Of a stretch of DNA of 64,000 nucleotides, positions 1-13,860 are shown one piece after another. Every line of letters starts with the position of its first letter. Within the stretch, counting starts at the first letter, position 1. Under the pieces are notes generated by a model. The model did no database searches. It was not told the origin of the DNA and saw only the letters and a program-made list of their open reading frames with translations. This DNA comes from Brachypodius melanocephalos (Eukaryota; Chordata; Aves; Passeriformes; Pycnonotidae). Location of the stretch: assembly GCA_013398615.1 (NCBI GenBank), contig VZSR01003807.1, forward strand, positions 19,172,777-19,236,776, read 5' to 3'. Both the position numbers and the translations under genes were made by a program.

Positions 1-398
1 TATTGAAATAAATCTTTTGTAATAAAAAGAGTACACAGCACATCTATTGAAATCCAGAAGATGCCAACAATGCTCATAAATGAAATCTAGAAGACATATA
101 TTTAACTAAATTCACACACCTTTTTAGTGTTATTTTTTCCTGATAAGATCATTCTTGTGTGATCTGTATGGACATGAAAAAGCTTTCTTACCCTACTAGG
201 AAGTTTTGCAGAATATATGTGTCAATATATTGGCCCACAAAAAGAGATTTTTAGAGGACTTGCTGCCATTTTAAACACTGAGACTGAGAAGCATCTTATA
301 ATTCAACTATTCATTCATATTTAATGCATATTCAGAAGATTTCTGTCATTATGCAGCCTCAACCAAACCCATAGACCTCAATGTGATCACAAACATAC
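1..398 (-). other. LAMA2: LAMA2 intron (5' part only)
   Basis: AT-rich sequence after the donor at 397-398. I see no exon, repeat or structured element here. Confidence 0.8.
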
Positions 399-497
399 TC
401 TTGTCAGTAGTTCATCCATTTCTGTCACCAAGGTATCCAGATTTTCTTGTGCTAGCTGAAGAAATCTCTCTGGTGCTCTCTGAGGTGAAAGCAAATG
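399..497 (-). CDS. LAMA2: LAMA2 exon: coiled-coil region
   Basis: 99-nt exon (33 codons), phase 0 at both ends, acceptor ctctttcccgacag|cat, donor gtatgt. It encodes HLLSPQRAPERFLQLAQENL and DTLVTEMDELLTR, which closely matches human LLSPQRAPERLIQLAEGNLN and TLVTEMNELLTR (recalled). It is the 3'-most exon in the window. The next coding exon of the rod domain lies before position 1. The in-frame stop soon after the donor is intronic and has no meaning for the protein. Confidence 0.95.
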
Positions 498-1017
498 CTG
501 TCGGGAAAGAGATGAGAGAGTGAAAAATCTGTATGTAATGGATGTCGGTGCTTCCAAATATTGATGAGAAGAAGCATTAAAAATTTCCTTTTCATTACAA
601 TATGTAATCTCTTTTGTCATAGACTCATGTCACGTTCATCCAACAGGCTTATTTCAGGAATCTCGATAACTTTACAAAACTTGTAACTATGGTAGGGAAT
701 ATACAGTGTATAAAATACATAACCACTTTATAGACCATCAGCATGAAAACTATTTTATTTGCATGCAACATCACTTTTCCATGCCTGACATATAACTCCT
801 TGCACCGGTGTTTGGAAACTACTGTTGCAAGATTTGTTTATTAAAGTAAATAAGAAAATAACTGTAATACTTGTTCATCAACAAAGCAAACCTGAAATAA
901 TTAAACCTTTAATTTTATTTCTTCTCTGAACCTGCTTACAGCTGTATGGTTGAATAGAATCAAGGACAGTTGTACTGAAGCTCTGTTATTTATATATGTG
1001 AATATTGCCAGCCATAC
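498..1017 (-). other. LAMA2: LAMA2 intron, 520 bp
   Basis: Unique AT-rich intron. Nothing recognisable beyond the splice sites. Confidence 0.85.
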
Positions 1018-1160
1018 CTTTAATTCCTGTGTCATGTTCTCAAAACCATGCAACATTCTATAGGGAGCAGGCAGTGGACCACTAAGGTTAACACTCAGCA
1101 TCATCTGGTTTAGCCGATCCAGGTCATTGAGAAGGAGTCCTGTGCACTCATCATCACAAG
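1018..1160 (-). CDS. LAMA2: LAMA2 exon: start of the coiled-coil region (domain II)
   Basis: 143-nt exon, acceptor gttcttcccccag|ct, donor gtatgg, two bases in and phase 0 out. It encodes CDDECTGLLLNDLDRLNQMM, LSVNLSGPLPAPYRMLHGFE, NMTQELK. The paired cysteines C-D-D-E-C are where laminin chains are disulfide-linked at the head of the triple coiled coil, and the helical heptads follow. Sequons NLS and NMT are present, as I recall for human (VNLTGPLPAPYKMLYGLENM). From family knowledge, this is the junction of short arm and rod. Confidence 0.96.
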
Positions 1161-4100
1161 CTGGGGGAAGAACAACAAAGCTCATTTCTTCCTGCTAAAC
1201 ATTTAAGACATTTGATTTAGACATTGTATGGCATACATGCAATTCTGTGGGAGGTAACACTAATTTCATACATATTATCCCAAATATGTACCATGAGAAA
1301 ACAACGACTAGGGATTAGGAAAGACATCATAGCTTAGGATTTAGTAATGGACAGTTGAATATAAAACACAAAGATCAAAATTGATGGGCTTACCTCACAA
1401 AAAGAGGAAATAATTAATGTTGTCCACTATGGACTAGCCAGTAAAAAATATTAAATTATACAGGTAATTTTGATGAAGTTTGAGAAAAACAGACTGGCAA
1501 TTTGGAAAATCTAAGGAGCTCTCTAAGAAACATAGTATGCTTATGGATTTGAATGCAAGAAAAAAACCCTAAAAAATCTCCATATAACAGCATGGCCAAG
1601 CATACTAAACCTGTGATGCAGACAGCTGAAAGCATCCAGGTAAAAATACTGAGAGTTTTATTTTTAAAAAAAAGCTTTTCCCTACCTCTTTTCACTAACC
1701 AGCTTATAAGCTTTTCATGTATGCTACTTTTCATGTAAATATCCTTCAGGATGAAAAATATTGTTGTGTGCTGCATATATCAAAAGAAGTTTGCATTCCC
1801 CCCACCCCCTTGCTTTCGATTAACTATCACAAGAAATTCTCATCTCGTATCATTTATGCAGCAGACAGGAGAATTCTTCATCCTTTAGAACAGAGTTGTG
1901 AGAATACCTTTCTGTTTCTCTGCATAAAGAACTGGCAAACCCAAACATCTCAGGAGATGAAGAAAACTGGGAAACAATGAATTCACTGGTGATGTTAAGA
2001 GACATGAAGACTTATACCTAAAGTTTTACAAGTGTGTAATTATTTATTTCAGCAAAGCCAGGCAGTTTAATAGCTAAAAAAAACCCCACTAGGCAAAGTG
2101 TAGGTTTTTGTAGAAAAGAGAAGTAATTTTTAAAAGAGAATTACTTATTTTTTCCTGAAATCTATTCATCATGTAGAATAAATCTTTTTGGTTCTTTAAA
2201 GTTTTCACAGTTACTTAAATATGGTTTTTTATTCTGTTGACTGCTCAATATAGCAAAAACAAAGTGTAGATTCAAATACAGAGAAAAAAAAGTAAACTAT
2301 TTCAATACACCATGAAACTCAAGAGGTGATTGAAAAGGAGACAAGGTAGATGCTGGATTAGCATAGTAAGAAGTGGGTGCAGAAAGCTAGATACTACTAT
2401 TAGTTTAAGACTTTCTTTGGCATTTTCATTGCTTCCATTTGCAGGCTTCTTTCTCCTATTTCACAGTATTCTGTTACATAAACTGAACTGCATTGGAACT
2501 ACAGTCAATAACTGTGGGTATGATACATACTGATTGATGCTCCTACATGAAATTTAACCTCCCCCCAACTTATTATCATCCCTGTTCTTGCCATCTGTGT
2601 GCTTGCCTTTAGAAGCCTGAGAGAATTCAAGGAAAAGTGAGTTTTACAGCAAATAATGTTTTATATAACAAACACCTATTCTGTAGCTGATCAAGGAGGT
2701 AAGGAGACCTGATAATCATTTTTCAGGATGAAGATAAGTGATCTTGAATGTGGAAAGAGTTGGCCTTTATAGTTTAGTTTTTTCCTGTGGTTTTGGTTTT
2801 TTTCCCATATATTATTTCACTTACAAAACAAGTGAAATCTATTCACCTTCAAACTTTTCCTAGTGGTTGGTAATAAATTGCTAAAAATTTGTTATGTGTT
2901 AAAGATAAACTCAATTCACACCAATAAGAAAAAAATGAACAACCCATGAAGAGATGAAGTATTCTCAATGAGTGGGCAATCAATAAGTGAGCGTTCAGTA
3001 TAAATTAACACCTCTTGCACAATAATCAAGAAAAGAGGAACTGCATCGAGTGAGACCACAGCTGAGTAGATGAGACAGGCCTAAGCTACTCCAGTATGCA
3101 GTGTGTAATGTACTGTAGCTATAGGAAATATTTCAAGAGCATGATTTTGCAAGACTAAATACTTCTGTGCCTATCTATAAAGCTGTCAGGATAAATTTGT
3201 GTCTAATATTAACAAATGCAGCACTAAATTCAGATCATTACAGCAGTGCAAGCACGTCAGAGGCAAATCATGCAATCAATATTACAATAGTTCAACAAGC
3301 AATTAATGCAAATTAATGCATTTTCCATTTTCACCACACTTTTCCATGCACACCAAGTCTCTAAGGATTTTGACTTACCTCTTGTGAGAAGCATTTCCAA
3401 AGTATGCATGCCAAAAGAAATTCTTTTAAGTTTACAGACATCTAACTATTTATTCCATCTTACAAAGAAACATAATGTGCAATAAAAGAAACACATCTGA
3501 GTCACAATGTGCTCCTCCAATTGAGTGATTATCTGATGCAAATTTGCTTTAATACATTCATTTCTGTGAAAATTCAGAAGACTGTGTTATGACTAGGAAA
3601 TTTCTGGTCAAAGGACAACCATGCAATCTCTGATGGGAGGTGGTATCCTATGATAGTCAGTCACTCTTTAGTAACAGCTTCCTGTCTTTTCAAATAGTGT
3701 TGAACTACTGTTAGCTCATTAATCTATTGGCTATTATCTCATTTTTCCTATTTTGGCACTAGTCTTGCACCAAATAATAAAATAGTCCTCCTTGTGGCTT
3801 CCAAAACAGAATCCCAGCAGAGAGCTGAAAGCTTTAGCTTCCTTGCCACTGCTGCTCGTTTCGTCTAGCTTAAATGATCAGTATGTCTCCAAAATATGGG
3901 AAAATTCATACCCAGATCAGGGTCTAAAACACCAGCTCAGGTTATTTCTGATTTTTATTATCCAGAAATGCTCACCTGCTGGTTCTGATACATGCCAGTA
4001 ATAGCTGAGCTTACTGACTGCCTGAGTTGGGTGTAAGATGGGAGTGTGGGTCTAAACTCAACAGGAGCTCATGTATCACAAAAATGTAGAACAAGTGCCA

Positions 4101-7100
4101 TCTTATCAGCTTCTAGGCCAAGCAGGGATGTCCTAATTGAGCTCAAGCAGCCCGAGAAGTAGGTGTCCAACACAGATGTAAATTCAATTCTTACAGCAGA
4201 GACACACGGACACACAGCAAAACTCAGAACACTGAAGAAGCCAGTCCAAGGCTTCATAGATGTAGTGTTAAACATGGGATCTTTCTTTTCAGCTCACTCT
4301 GTCAAGACTTTCAGCTCCTGCTGAATTAAGCACTGTGTAAGAGCTGGGAGAGGCTTAGTTTCACAGATTCTACAAGATCTACCTGTGACAGAGGCAGCAT
4401 CTCTGCCTAGTTCTGAATTTGGAATGGCTGAGATCAGGGAACTCCTCACTGTCTTAAAGGGAAAACCTTGGTTCTGCCAGGACCAGTGGCTGGGAGCTGC
4501 CTTGTTGACTTGGTGTAGGACTGTGACGAAGCAGAGATGGACAGCTGGGAAAAAAAAATCCCTCTCATTGCAAGCATCAGTCTTGAGTGCAAATGCCCAA
4601 GACCTGTCATTAAAGGAATTGCATTATACAAATTTCTCCTTCTACCGATATTGAATATTTAAATACATAAAGAAGAAAGTTTGTTGATTGCAGCAAGGCT
4701 AAAGATATTTTTCCTTTTGCTTCCTGTTCAATCACATCAACTGCTTTACATTTTCAGGCTTTCGCCTGACCCTAAGGAACATTTGTGACAAGAGCACACA
4801 TCCAAGGAAAGGTTTTGTAGTTGTGTTGCAACACAGCTCAAAACACTGAAGACCATTTTTTTGAAGTCTTCACTGTAGTTATGACAGATACCCTGAAAGC
4901 ATTCAGAAGGGGAGTTCTGACTTGCCATATAATAATATAGAGCCACAAAACAATAAAGCCTTGAAGTTCTCATCAGGACTGTTTTGTTCCATAAATACGG
5001 CACAGCAGTGAGCAGAGTCACTGTTTCAATAACACTGACATCTAGGCTTCTTCATTCTATGTACTACAAACTCTACAACTGAAGTGGAATGTCACAAGGT
5101 ACAACAAAAACCACACAAGAGGATTACTACTTCTAAGGAAATGCATGATTGCTACAGGCTTGACTCAGAATCTGAGAGAAGACTTGGGAGAACTTTTGTC
5201 ATACTTGACAGTATACAAGGATGCTGACAGCATTATTAAAATTAGTTTCCAACCACTATTTATTCTTTGTGTACTGACTTTTTCAAAAGAGAAGGGAAAG
5301 TGAACCTACAAAGTTATTTGCTTGAGTCCAAAAATTTTAAGAAAGTATTCATCAGCAGAGTATTATGAATATCTGTATAGGACAACCCAGATGGTTACTT
5401 TAGCTGGGAAAACAATCCAGTTACTAGCCATTAGAAATTTTTATGATGTGTAGTTGACCATACTCTTGTATTAAAAAAACCCAAAAAACTCTGCTTTTTG
5501 GATATAAATTTTCATGTCCTGATGGCATCCTAGAGGAAACAAAATTGTTCTGTTCTAAAAATATAATGGGAATGGAATTCTGTCTGTGCTATACACCTAT
5601 AATTATCTCACCATTGTTATTTATCAGTAAGTGAAATCTTCTCCTTTAAGCAACTGCTTTCAAAATAAATATATATTCTATTTTACCTGTACCTCTCTAA
5701 AATATAATTGTTGTAACACAACACTTAACAGTGACATGCACTGAGCAACTGAAAAATGACACAGAATGAAAAAAAACCAAACAGGAAGAACCCTTTAAAA
5801 CAGATTTTCAGCTATATCAGAAATAGATCACTTTAGTGAACATGCATGCTTCTTTGCTTTTTCCCCCATCTTTTCACTAAAAATCTTCACTTAAAAGATC
5901 TCTAGAATATTTATGATAAGGGCTATGTTAATATCTAAATATTATATTTAAAGAAGAATACATTACAATATTTTGGCTAAAATACTTCTCTGATCTGATT
6001 TAAATATGCATTATTTGGTTTTTCAGGTCATACTGTGTGTTGACATTTTATAGAATTTGCCAAAAGATTAATTATTTAAATGGTTATTCTTTTTTAAATA
6101 TTCAAAATAAAATTTCACTTTCTTAAACATAAACTATATCACACTAACAGGGCAGCTTAAACACACTATGTCTTATACTACTTACAAATACTTTTTCAAA
6201 CATGGGTGACTGTATTTGAATGTATTTTCTTTAAGTTAGACCACTTTACCACCTGACTACTACCTTCACACTTCTGACAGGTACAATGCAATTGCAGTAG
6301 TTGAAATGTTCCTGCAAATGAGCAAAAGTAAAATCAGCTCAGTTTAACTGGGATTCTGCTCTTGACACTAAATAATCTTCTGTACATTAAGAGTACTACT
6401 AGTTTTACTCTTAAGGTTTTATAACAACTGAAGTTGGTCAGAAGGGAATTTACTGGGTGTTTTGCAAATGGTTGATATTTGAAAGCAAAAATACATTGTA
6501 TACAGAACTAAATCTCAGCTGCATTAAACTCAGATTGGAATGGCTCAGTATTCTGAGAGTAAGGAACGAAAACTTCAAGGTTGCTCCAAAAATTTTCTAA
6601 TGGTTCTTTGACAGGACAAGGACTATCAAAGCACATTAGCAATGTGCAGCAATGAATTCTTACCAACAGCTGCACTCTGAAGACTATGACAGACCAGACA
6701 CTGTTTACCACGGGCAAATTCCCACAAAATCTAGGCTTGCCACACTCTCTTTGCCACAGACCTGTGTCCACCAGAGGCTACAAAGATTATTGATCAGGCT
6801 TATTTTCTACCATGTCAGGGGTACTGTACTGCATTAGCAAAGGCAGATTTAGAGTAACATAGATGTCAAGGAACTTTTAAACAAGAGGAAGATCATATAG
6901 TAAGAGCTAACAGGCATATAAAACATCTACTGAAATACTAAACAGCAGCTTTGGAAATTTATGATATGGTTATTATTGATACGGTATCAACAGTAAAAAA
7001 CTTATTCCTTTGATAGGGAGATTTAAAGTACATCCCATCTGTTCCTATAAGTGGTTCTTTATAACTAAAGAAAAAAAATCTTCTCATTTGATTCCTCACT

Positions 7101-9364
7101 TCTAGTGGCCAAATGAAGTGTCCATGTGCACATGTGAAGAGCTGTCTTTATAGTGAAAACTGATTATTAGTTAAAGTAAAAATGTCACTAAAGACAATGT
7201 AGGTATATTTCAACACATGCATTCAAATATGTTGCAGTTAAATCAGAGACTATAGTAAATAACAACTTTCAAAGCAAAAAGGTGAAAAATTTCATTTGTC
7301 TGCAAACAGCTTCTTCCATTCACAAATAGGATTTTTAACCTTATTATCCATACAATGAAATAACCTGATTAACAAATTGGAAAACCATTATAAATGATAA
7401 CCTGCACTTAGCCTGTTTTGTACAATGAAACTCTGTCATCCTGGATACCCAAAAGACTTCTTAGAATACTGATAAGGTAAAAGACTAATAAAAAGCCATA
7501 CTAGTCATGCCTGTGATTGGAAAAATAGGATAATACTGGCAATAATGTAAGAGCTATTCAGGATATTGAAAAATGAAATAATTTTCATGTAGACGTCATT
7601 CTGTAAAACACAGTCCTTATTTTAAAATTTTGTAGCTGTAACACTTATGGACTTAACTTGCAATTACAATTCTCCTTGACACATAGACCACAAAATGGAA
7701 CTCAAACCACAGTTATTTCAGCAAAGGGACTACTTACTCCAGTAGCAATCATTTTGCTGTTCAAAATAGAGCTTAAGTTCAGATACTAAATTCAGAATTA
7801 AGTCCTAAACTACATCATATTGCAGGACATTAGAAATTTATTTTTCCTAAGTAAACTATGCTTTTAATCAATGAATCAATGTCCTGTTGTTAATACTAAA
7901 GAAATAGAAGCAATTATATCTATATTCCCCGTAATCTATAATCCCTACCTGAAATTCAGGACTGATGCAAAAGCACTTACTTCAATGGACTTACTTAGAA
8001 TCTTAGTTCTGCTAAGTCCTGGTGACTGTTTGAGAGCTGAGCACAACCATTAGGTTGAGTGAAAAAATGTTCTACATCATGTAGTTCCTGACACTCTGTG
8101 CTTAATATCTTCCAATTTAAGCACTCCAAGAAGCCATGCATTCTATTATTGAATTATATGATGCCTTCAGACATTTTAAGCACTTCTTTGTTTACTTTTT
8201 CAATTTGCCTTTTAAATGCTTGCAATTTGTTGTTACGACATCATTTTAAGACTAGAGACATGTACACCTCTGGGTATTGAGGTACAAAAGACATAAATTA
8301 TTTAGAGAAGCAAAAAAAAAAAAACAAACCCCAAAACCAAAACCCAAAATAAGTAGATGGTACCTACTTTTCTTGATTTTACATGTCCTTCACACAGCCC
8401 ACTCTCCAAGAAAAAGCTCCAATTAAAGCTAAAACATTTAAACCAGCTCACTGTGCCTTGCCAATATTTTCATGTATGCACAGATTAATAAATATTATAT
8501 ACTGTGGATTTACTGGAACTCTAGCAGTATTCTACTTTAAATTTAACAATCTTGACATTGAAGGGAAGAAAATTAAATCACAATAGGGTTAGTCTCTCTG
8601 CATCCTGGGGGAGATGGGAAGGAGGAAAATGCTTTACTTCAGTCAGGGATGACTGAGTTCTAGAAAGATTTTTGCTACATTCTTTAAATAGGATATGAGC
8701 AAACAACATTACATAATAGAAGATCTTGGACTCAAAACAAGCATTGTCCAATATAATGAAAAAGAATCCAAACAAAAATACAAGATAATCACTTGATATG
8801 TATCAAAACTGAGGGTGGGACAAAGATACCAGTACTGTAAAACATAAGTTGGTGGTTTAGGCTATTAGTTCTCTATTTTTAACAAAATAAGCTCTTTGCT
8901 GGATATTGTATACTGTCATTCCTTACATCTTTTAAATTCCAATGGATGGTTGTTGAACCAACACGATCAAGTAAACCTTGGTAAAAATTCTGTGCGTTCC
9001 TTATGGCATAGAGCATTGTAATTGTTGGTTACACATTAAGGACAACATTAAAAAATTCACCAAGAGAAAATATTGCCACAATAGTAGTGACAACCTTTAG
9101 CAAAATTAGAGAGTCCAAAAAGCCAAAAAGAAATTCTTCAAAGTTTTTTTGTCAATTTTCAGTGGTAATTTTAGAAATTATTAAGAGTTTTCTTAACATC
9201 TCAAGGCTTGTGAACAAAAAAAGGGAGAAGATGCCAAAGTAGTAAGAAACCTGCAATTATTCTCAAAGAAACCCACACCACTCACTGTTATAGAAGCAGG
9301 TTTGAATTTCTGAAGTAAGACAAACACAACCAGAAGTTATCCAAGATTCCATTAGTATACGTAC
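1161..9364 (-). other. LAMA2: LAMA2 intron, 8.2 kb
   Basis: The longest complete intron in the window. It is AT-rich with scattered short A/T runs (for example the A-rich stretch at 8313-8345). I found no LE-like or coiled-coil exon, no CR1 piece and no RNA gene. Short open frames here lack splice sites and family resemblance. Confidence 0.75.
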
Positions 9365-9558
9365 AAACGCATTTCGTGCCGTGGCGCGCATGCCGATGCT
9401 CACAGCCAGCACACTTCCACCCCGTGAATCCAGGCTTGCAAGTGCACTGCCCAGTGACAGCATCACAGGGGACAGGCACGGAACCATATGGATCACACTC
9501 ACATGGCTGGCAGGACCCTCCTGGAATCTGTGGGTTTCCTGTGTAGCCAGGAGAACAT
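9365..9558 (-). CDS. LAMA2: LAMA2 exon: end of LE16, LE17
   Basis: 194-nt exon, acceptor caatgtctag|a, donor gtacgt, completing Arg and ending one base into a Ser codon. It encodes CSPGYTGNPQIPGGSCQPC, closing LE16, and LE17: CECDPYGSVPVPCDAVTGQC, TCKPGFTGWKCAGCEHRHAR, HGTKCV. LE17 is the last EGF-like repeat before the coiled coil. All eight cysteines are present. Human alpha-2 has DPYGSLPVPCDPVTG and KHWHAREGWECV here (recalled). Confidence 0.96.
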
Positions 9559-10360
9559 CTAGACATTGTAAATACAAAACAAGGTTTGTCCAGCTGAGAT
9601 GCAGCGCACAAAGAATACTTGGCAGTATTTTAAATGCAATTCATACAAACATCCACGAACCATTAAAAAAAACTTTTGTTGCTTCATGACCAAGACAGAA
9701 ATATTGCAAACTGTCCAACAAAGTGACTTCTAATCAGGACACAGATTTAAGTTAATTTAATTTTCTATTAAGCCACAACAAAAAGACTCCTCCACTATCA
9801 TTGTTTGGCCTATAAAACCTAGCCACTTGTGTTTTATGTCAGACATGAAATCTCCTGGTAGTCATTTGCCAATTTTGATCATCTTAATCCCTCAGTGTTT
9901 TGATGGATTGGGCAACAGAGGTTGTTTAGGTTATTAATTCACAAATTGGCATTAAAATGTTTATATGTAACTGTCTTTCACAGTCAATGTCCATGAGGGC
10001 ATAAGTGTCACTAAAACAAAGGGTATGAGTGACATCAAGATCCACTATTAGCATGGCATCTAATTTTAGATAATTTTTCTTTTAACTTCTGAGCCCTGGA
10101 GGGAAAAAGCACTCACACATCAAAAAGGCTAGGACATTATCTGTGATACAAATAACATTGATTATCAATTTACAGTGGTGTGTGTAAAAATAGTCTGTGT
10201 TGGCTGAATTTTAACAGCATATAAAGGAGAAATAAATTATCCAAAGGCATGTATTTAAACAGTAGTAAACACACACTTGTAATATTGAAAAACATTTGTC
10301 TCCTTTCATGCCTTTTCCTCATTTCATTACCCCTCTTTCTGCGTTTTCCATTCATCCTAC
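9559..10360 (-). other. LAMA2: LAMA2 intron, 802 bp
   Basis: Unique AT-rich sequence with nothing recognisable apart from the splice sites. Confidence 0.85.
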
Positions 10361-10447
10361 CTTTGGCAGTACTGGCCTTCGTATCCAGGTGGGCAGGCAG
10401 TACACCGGTAGTCACCAGGTCCTTCAGCAACGCAAGTAGGGCTAAAA
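10361..10447 (-). CDS. LAMA2: LAMA2 exon: middle of LE16
   Basis: 87-nt exon, acceptor cattttag|t, donor gtagga. A second AG lies six bases inside the exon (ttttag). The upstream AG is chosen because only it completes Asn and gives FSPTC in frame, as in human alpha-2. It encodes FSPTCVAEGPGDYRCTACPP, GYEGQYCQ and two bases of Arg. It matches human SPSCVAEGLDDYRCTACP and GYEGQYCER (recalled). Same length and phase as the paralogous exon 51525-51611. Confidence 0.95.
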
Positions 10448-11650
10448 CTAAAATGAAAGTAAATAAAGCATTTTTTTTCTACTCTCTTGCATCATTTCAC
10501 TTTGGTCAGCAGTGCAGAAGGGCACAAGAAGTTCCACTCTTAATGTAAATGGCAGCATTTTCTTATCTGCTTATAAAAACTTGTGAGAGGTCTCCTCTCT
10601 ATTCCAATTTCTGTGAATGCTTGCTGTGACACTTGCACAGTTTGGACAAAGGCTCTAAGGGTTGTATCCAAGGGGATGGAGTGAACAACACCCACACTGT
10701 AGGTTTGTGTGATTGAATGGTGCTGTCACTCACAGTGAGCAAGCAAAGGAAGCACTGGGAAGGATGTGAAACAAACAATTTAGAAACTGAGCTAACAAAC
10801 ATTGAGCCTTTCCAATCTGATTTCATTTTATTTTGAATGAAATAAAATAAAGTATGAGATAAGTTGGGAAGAGTTTACCAGAAGGTAAGATATAAAGAGG
10901 GAAAAGGAACCAAAGTCATAGTTGTGTGGAATCTTCCCAAAAGGCAGCATCAGATGATCTTCTCAAGGCTGTATGAGAAAAGCCCAGTCTACAGAGAAAA
11001 AATCCCCTAAAAACTACCTCCATCACCACCAGGGAGAGGTATCTCTTCTAAGTCACTTTACTACTGACTGTAGTGTGTCCCTATGGGCACTGTGCAAACT
11101 AGCATTTAGTTGAAATATTAAGAGTATAAAGCGCCTGCACAGGCAGTTAAAACCAACAAAAAGGGCCAGTAGGGCAAAAGAACAGAACTAAATATTAAGA
11201 TGGTGCAAAACCATAAAACTCTTTCAAGCTCTTTGTGGAAGAACTAGAAAAGCACAGAGGTGGCTAGTGGTGAGCCCAGGGCTCCTTCTTGGTACAGCAC
11301 AGCCAGCATCCTCATCTAACTTGCTTATAATGCATTAAATCAACAGTGCTTGAACGAGTATATAAAATTATGCCTTTGCAAAAAATGTAAACAAATTGAT
11401 CTATTACTCACAAACTCATTATCCAACACATTTTCAACTCCATAAAAATAAATCCATAGTAGGAACAATTCATTCTCTCTGTTTTTTTTTTTTTTTTCTC
11501 TCTGGCTCATCATGTTTGAAGCTGACTGCTGATTGTACAGCAGTATAAACACAGTATTTACAACTTTAGTGGAGTTATATACAATTTCATAAATAAAAAT
11601 AATTGCACTATACTATTCACAAGTACTATCATATCAGTCATGACATAGCA

Positions 11651-11674
11651 AGCTAATGAGATAGCTCATTAGCT
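11651..11674. repeat. Short perfect inverted repeat (10-bp arms)
   Basis: agctaatgag and ctcattagct flank the 4-base spacer atag. An overlapping second hairpin (gatagct, loop catt, agctatc) uses the right arm. Probably chance or a minor cruciform. No link to a known RNA. Confidence 0.7.
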
Positions 11675-12465
11675 ATCTGTACTTCATGTAGATTATGATT
11701 ACTTGACTACCATAAAATAGCTGCAGGTAGACCTTAATAGCATTTTGAAAAGCTTTAACTGATCTGCACAAGATACAAATCTAAGATCTGATACTCTCAC
11801 TTACCACCTAATACTGTGGCTTTATGGAATGAATCTATGCCACTCTATCCATCTAAAAGTCAGGCATTTAGACTAAACCAATTATTCAGGCATCCTCTAT
11901 CAGCACTGGAAAATGGACATGCACAGATGGACTTACACACACATTTGAAACATCCAGTGGTGTTTTCCTTTAGGTTTAACATGAGTAAGGTGTACAGTTG
12001 TCAGTCTCTATATTTACTACACAGCTACCAAAGTTGTTGATGGCTGCAGCTAACAGAAATAGAAATCCCTTTCATGATGTCTAGAGACATCTGAGTTCAG
12101 CTCATGTTCCTGGACATGCTCGGATCTGAGTCCTTTCTCAACAGCACTAAGAAATTGGATGACTATCTCAGGATTAAGTGTTTTTATTAAATTAAATTCA
12201 GACTAGCTGTTATTCTCTGATCTCCTGTGAAGGTTTATGGAACAAGAGAGTCTCATGATCACTTCCATGTGAGCATGACACAAAAGGCTGTCACAACACT
12301 CACAGCCATGCAGTCTGTGTGACTAAATGAGGTATGGGCACTTTGCTTGCTCTCCCTCAGGCAGCTCAGCAATTTGAGCTTGCACCTAGGACCCCTAAAG
12401 GGAGATTTTTACAAAAGATGGAGATAAGACAACAAGGAATGGTTTTAAACTATTAGAGAGGAAAC

Positions 12466-12565
12466 NNNNNNNNNNNNNNNNNNNNNNNNNNNNNNNNNNN
12501 NNNNNNNNNNNNNNNNNNNNNNNNNNNNNNNNNNNNNNNNNNNNNNNNNNNNNNNNNNNNNNNNN
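12466..12565. other. Assembly gap (100 N)
   Basis: Exactly 100 N, the conventional placeholder for a gap of unknown length. It is followed at once by 16 A (12566-12581), so the break probably occurred in or next to a homopolymer or repeat. Confidence 0.98.
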
Positions 12566-13735
12566 AAAAAAAAAAAAAAAAGGAATATTTGCACCCCTTC
12601 ATGCTGCCAGTTAGTAACATACAAAAACTTTTTCCCATATTTGCTGATTTGCAAAACTGAGAAGCTTGGTTGATCTTGTTCTTTGCCACTTGAATGTCCT
12701 TATCTGATACTAATAGACTAACAGAACACATAATCAAGTTGTAACAGAAAACACTCATGAAATGGGCAAACCTCAGAAAAACTTGTAGTTAAGAATGCAT
12801 TATAACTTTCTGAGATAATGGGCATTTCTTTAAATACCTGAGATTTTGAAGTGTTCTTAAAAACTCTTGCTGTGGATAAAAGATCATGATGTCTTTATAT
12901 AATAATGTTTGAGAAAGGACTTTCCTCCTTCAAAATAAACCCAAGATCAATCCAAAATGATAAAATGAAGTAAGAAGAAAAAGAACCCCCCTAAATTCTC
13001 AGCTACATTGACTGAAATCCTCACTAAAGCATCCTAAAGGCCAGACAAAGCACAGAAAAATGGTTTTACAGAACACTTCCAAGTTTTCAAAAGCACAGTC
13101 AGGAAACACAAACCTGTTCAGAGCACTACTACAGTATGATGCCAAATATCATTAAGAGCTTCTCAGCAAAACAGCAAACAAATCTCAAGTGCTAAAGTAT
13201 CATCTGTTGGGAACACATGCAGAAGCATTGTGGAAAGGCTCATTAGCATACAGCAACCAATAAAATTTATGCTGCAATAACTATAATGCTTTTAAATTAT
13301 TCTATCTTTCACAAATTGCCTAAAACTCATGTAACATTAAATAAGGAATCAATAAATTCCATAGTGGAGCAAGAAAGGCACTGTAACACTTTTATACCAA
13401 CATAATATATAAGAGTTTTTGCAGCTCCCTTGTGGCCACACTGTACTTGGGCTCTGCTCTACCTCCATTTATTAGAATACCTTTATAACATACACTCATT
13501 ATCTTGAGTATTGCATTTTCTAGCACTTATTAATTTATTCATCACAAATTAGCAAGGGAGCAATTTCTGACTTTTAAAGAAAGATCAATTAGCAAAAGTA
13601 GATAAGAAATTTTTAGTATAGCTTCCGTGAGGCAATTCTTCTGTAGCCAGCCAGCTGGAAAAGGACACAGGGAGCCCAGAAGGAAGCTCTGGCTTGCTGG
13701 AAATGCAATTCTGCACCATGAGTTTGCTGACTTAC

Positions 13736-13860
13736 TTGTTACTAGAAACGAACAGGGGGCAAGCACAAGGCCGACAGTCATCTGGAGAGCCTTGGACAAT
13801 GCCATAAAATCCCGGTGCACACCTCTCACAGTGGTGACCAGCAGTATTGTGCTGACAATC
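13736..13860 (-). CDS. LAMA2: LAMA2 exon: end of LE15, start of LE16
   Basis: 125-nt exon, acceptor tgctctgcag|gat, donor gtaagt, phase 0 in and two bases out. It encodes DCQHNTAGHHCERCAPGFYG, IVQGSPDDCRPCACPLFVSS and N, with a final Asn completed by the next exon. It is the paralogue of the exon at 56332-56459: same start motif, same terminal SNN, same phases, three nucleotides shorter. Confidence 0.95.

Larger units (their letters stand above)
10448..13735 (-). other. LAMA2: LAMA2 intron with assembly gap
   Basis: Apparent size 3.3 kb including 100 N, so the true size is unknown. It contains a short perfect inverted repeat at 11651-11674 and a T-run at 11482-11498. No exon seen, and none is needed, because the flanking exons join in frame. 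Confidence 0.8.

Noticed and set aside
10442..10447. Second AG as acceptor of the exon at 10361
   Set aside because: Using it would remove two residues and break the phase with the preceding exon. The upstream AG gives N-F-S-P-T-C as in related sequences.
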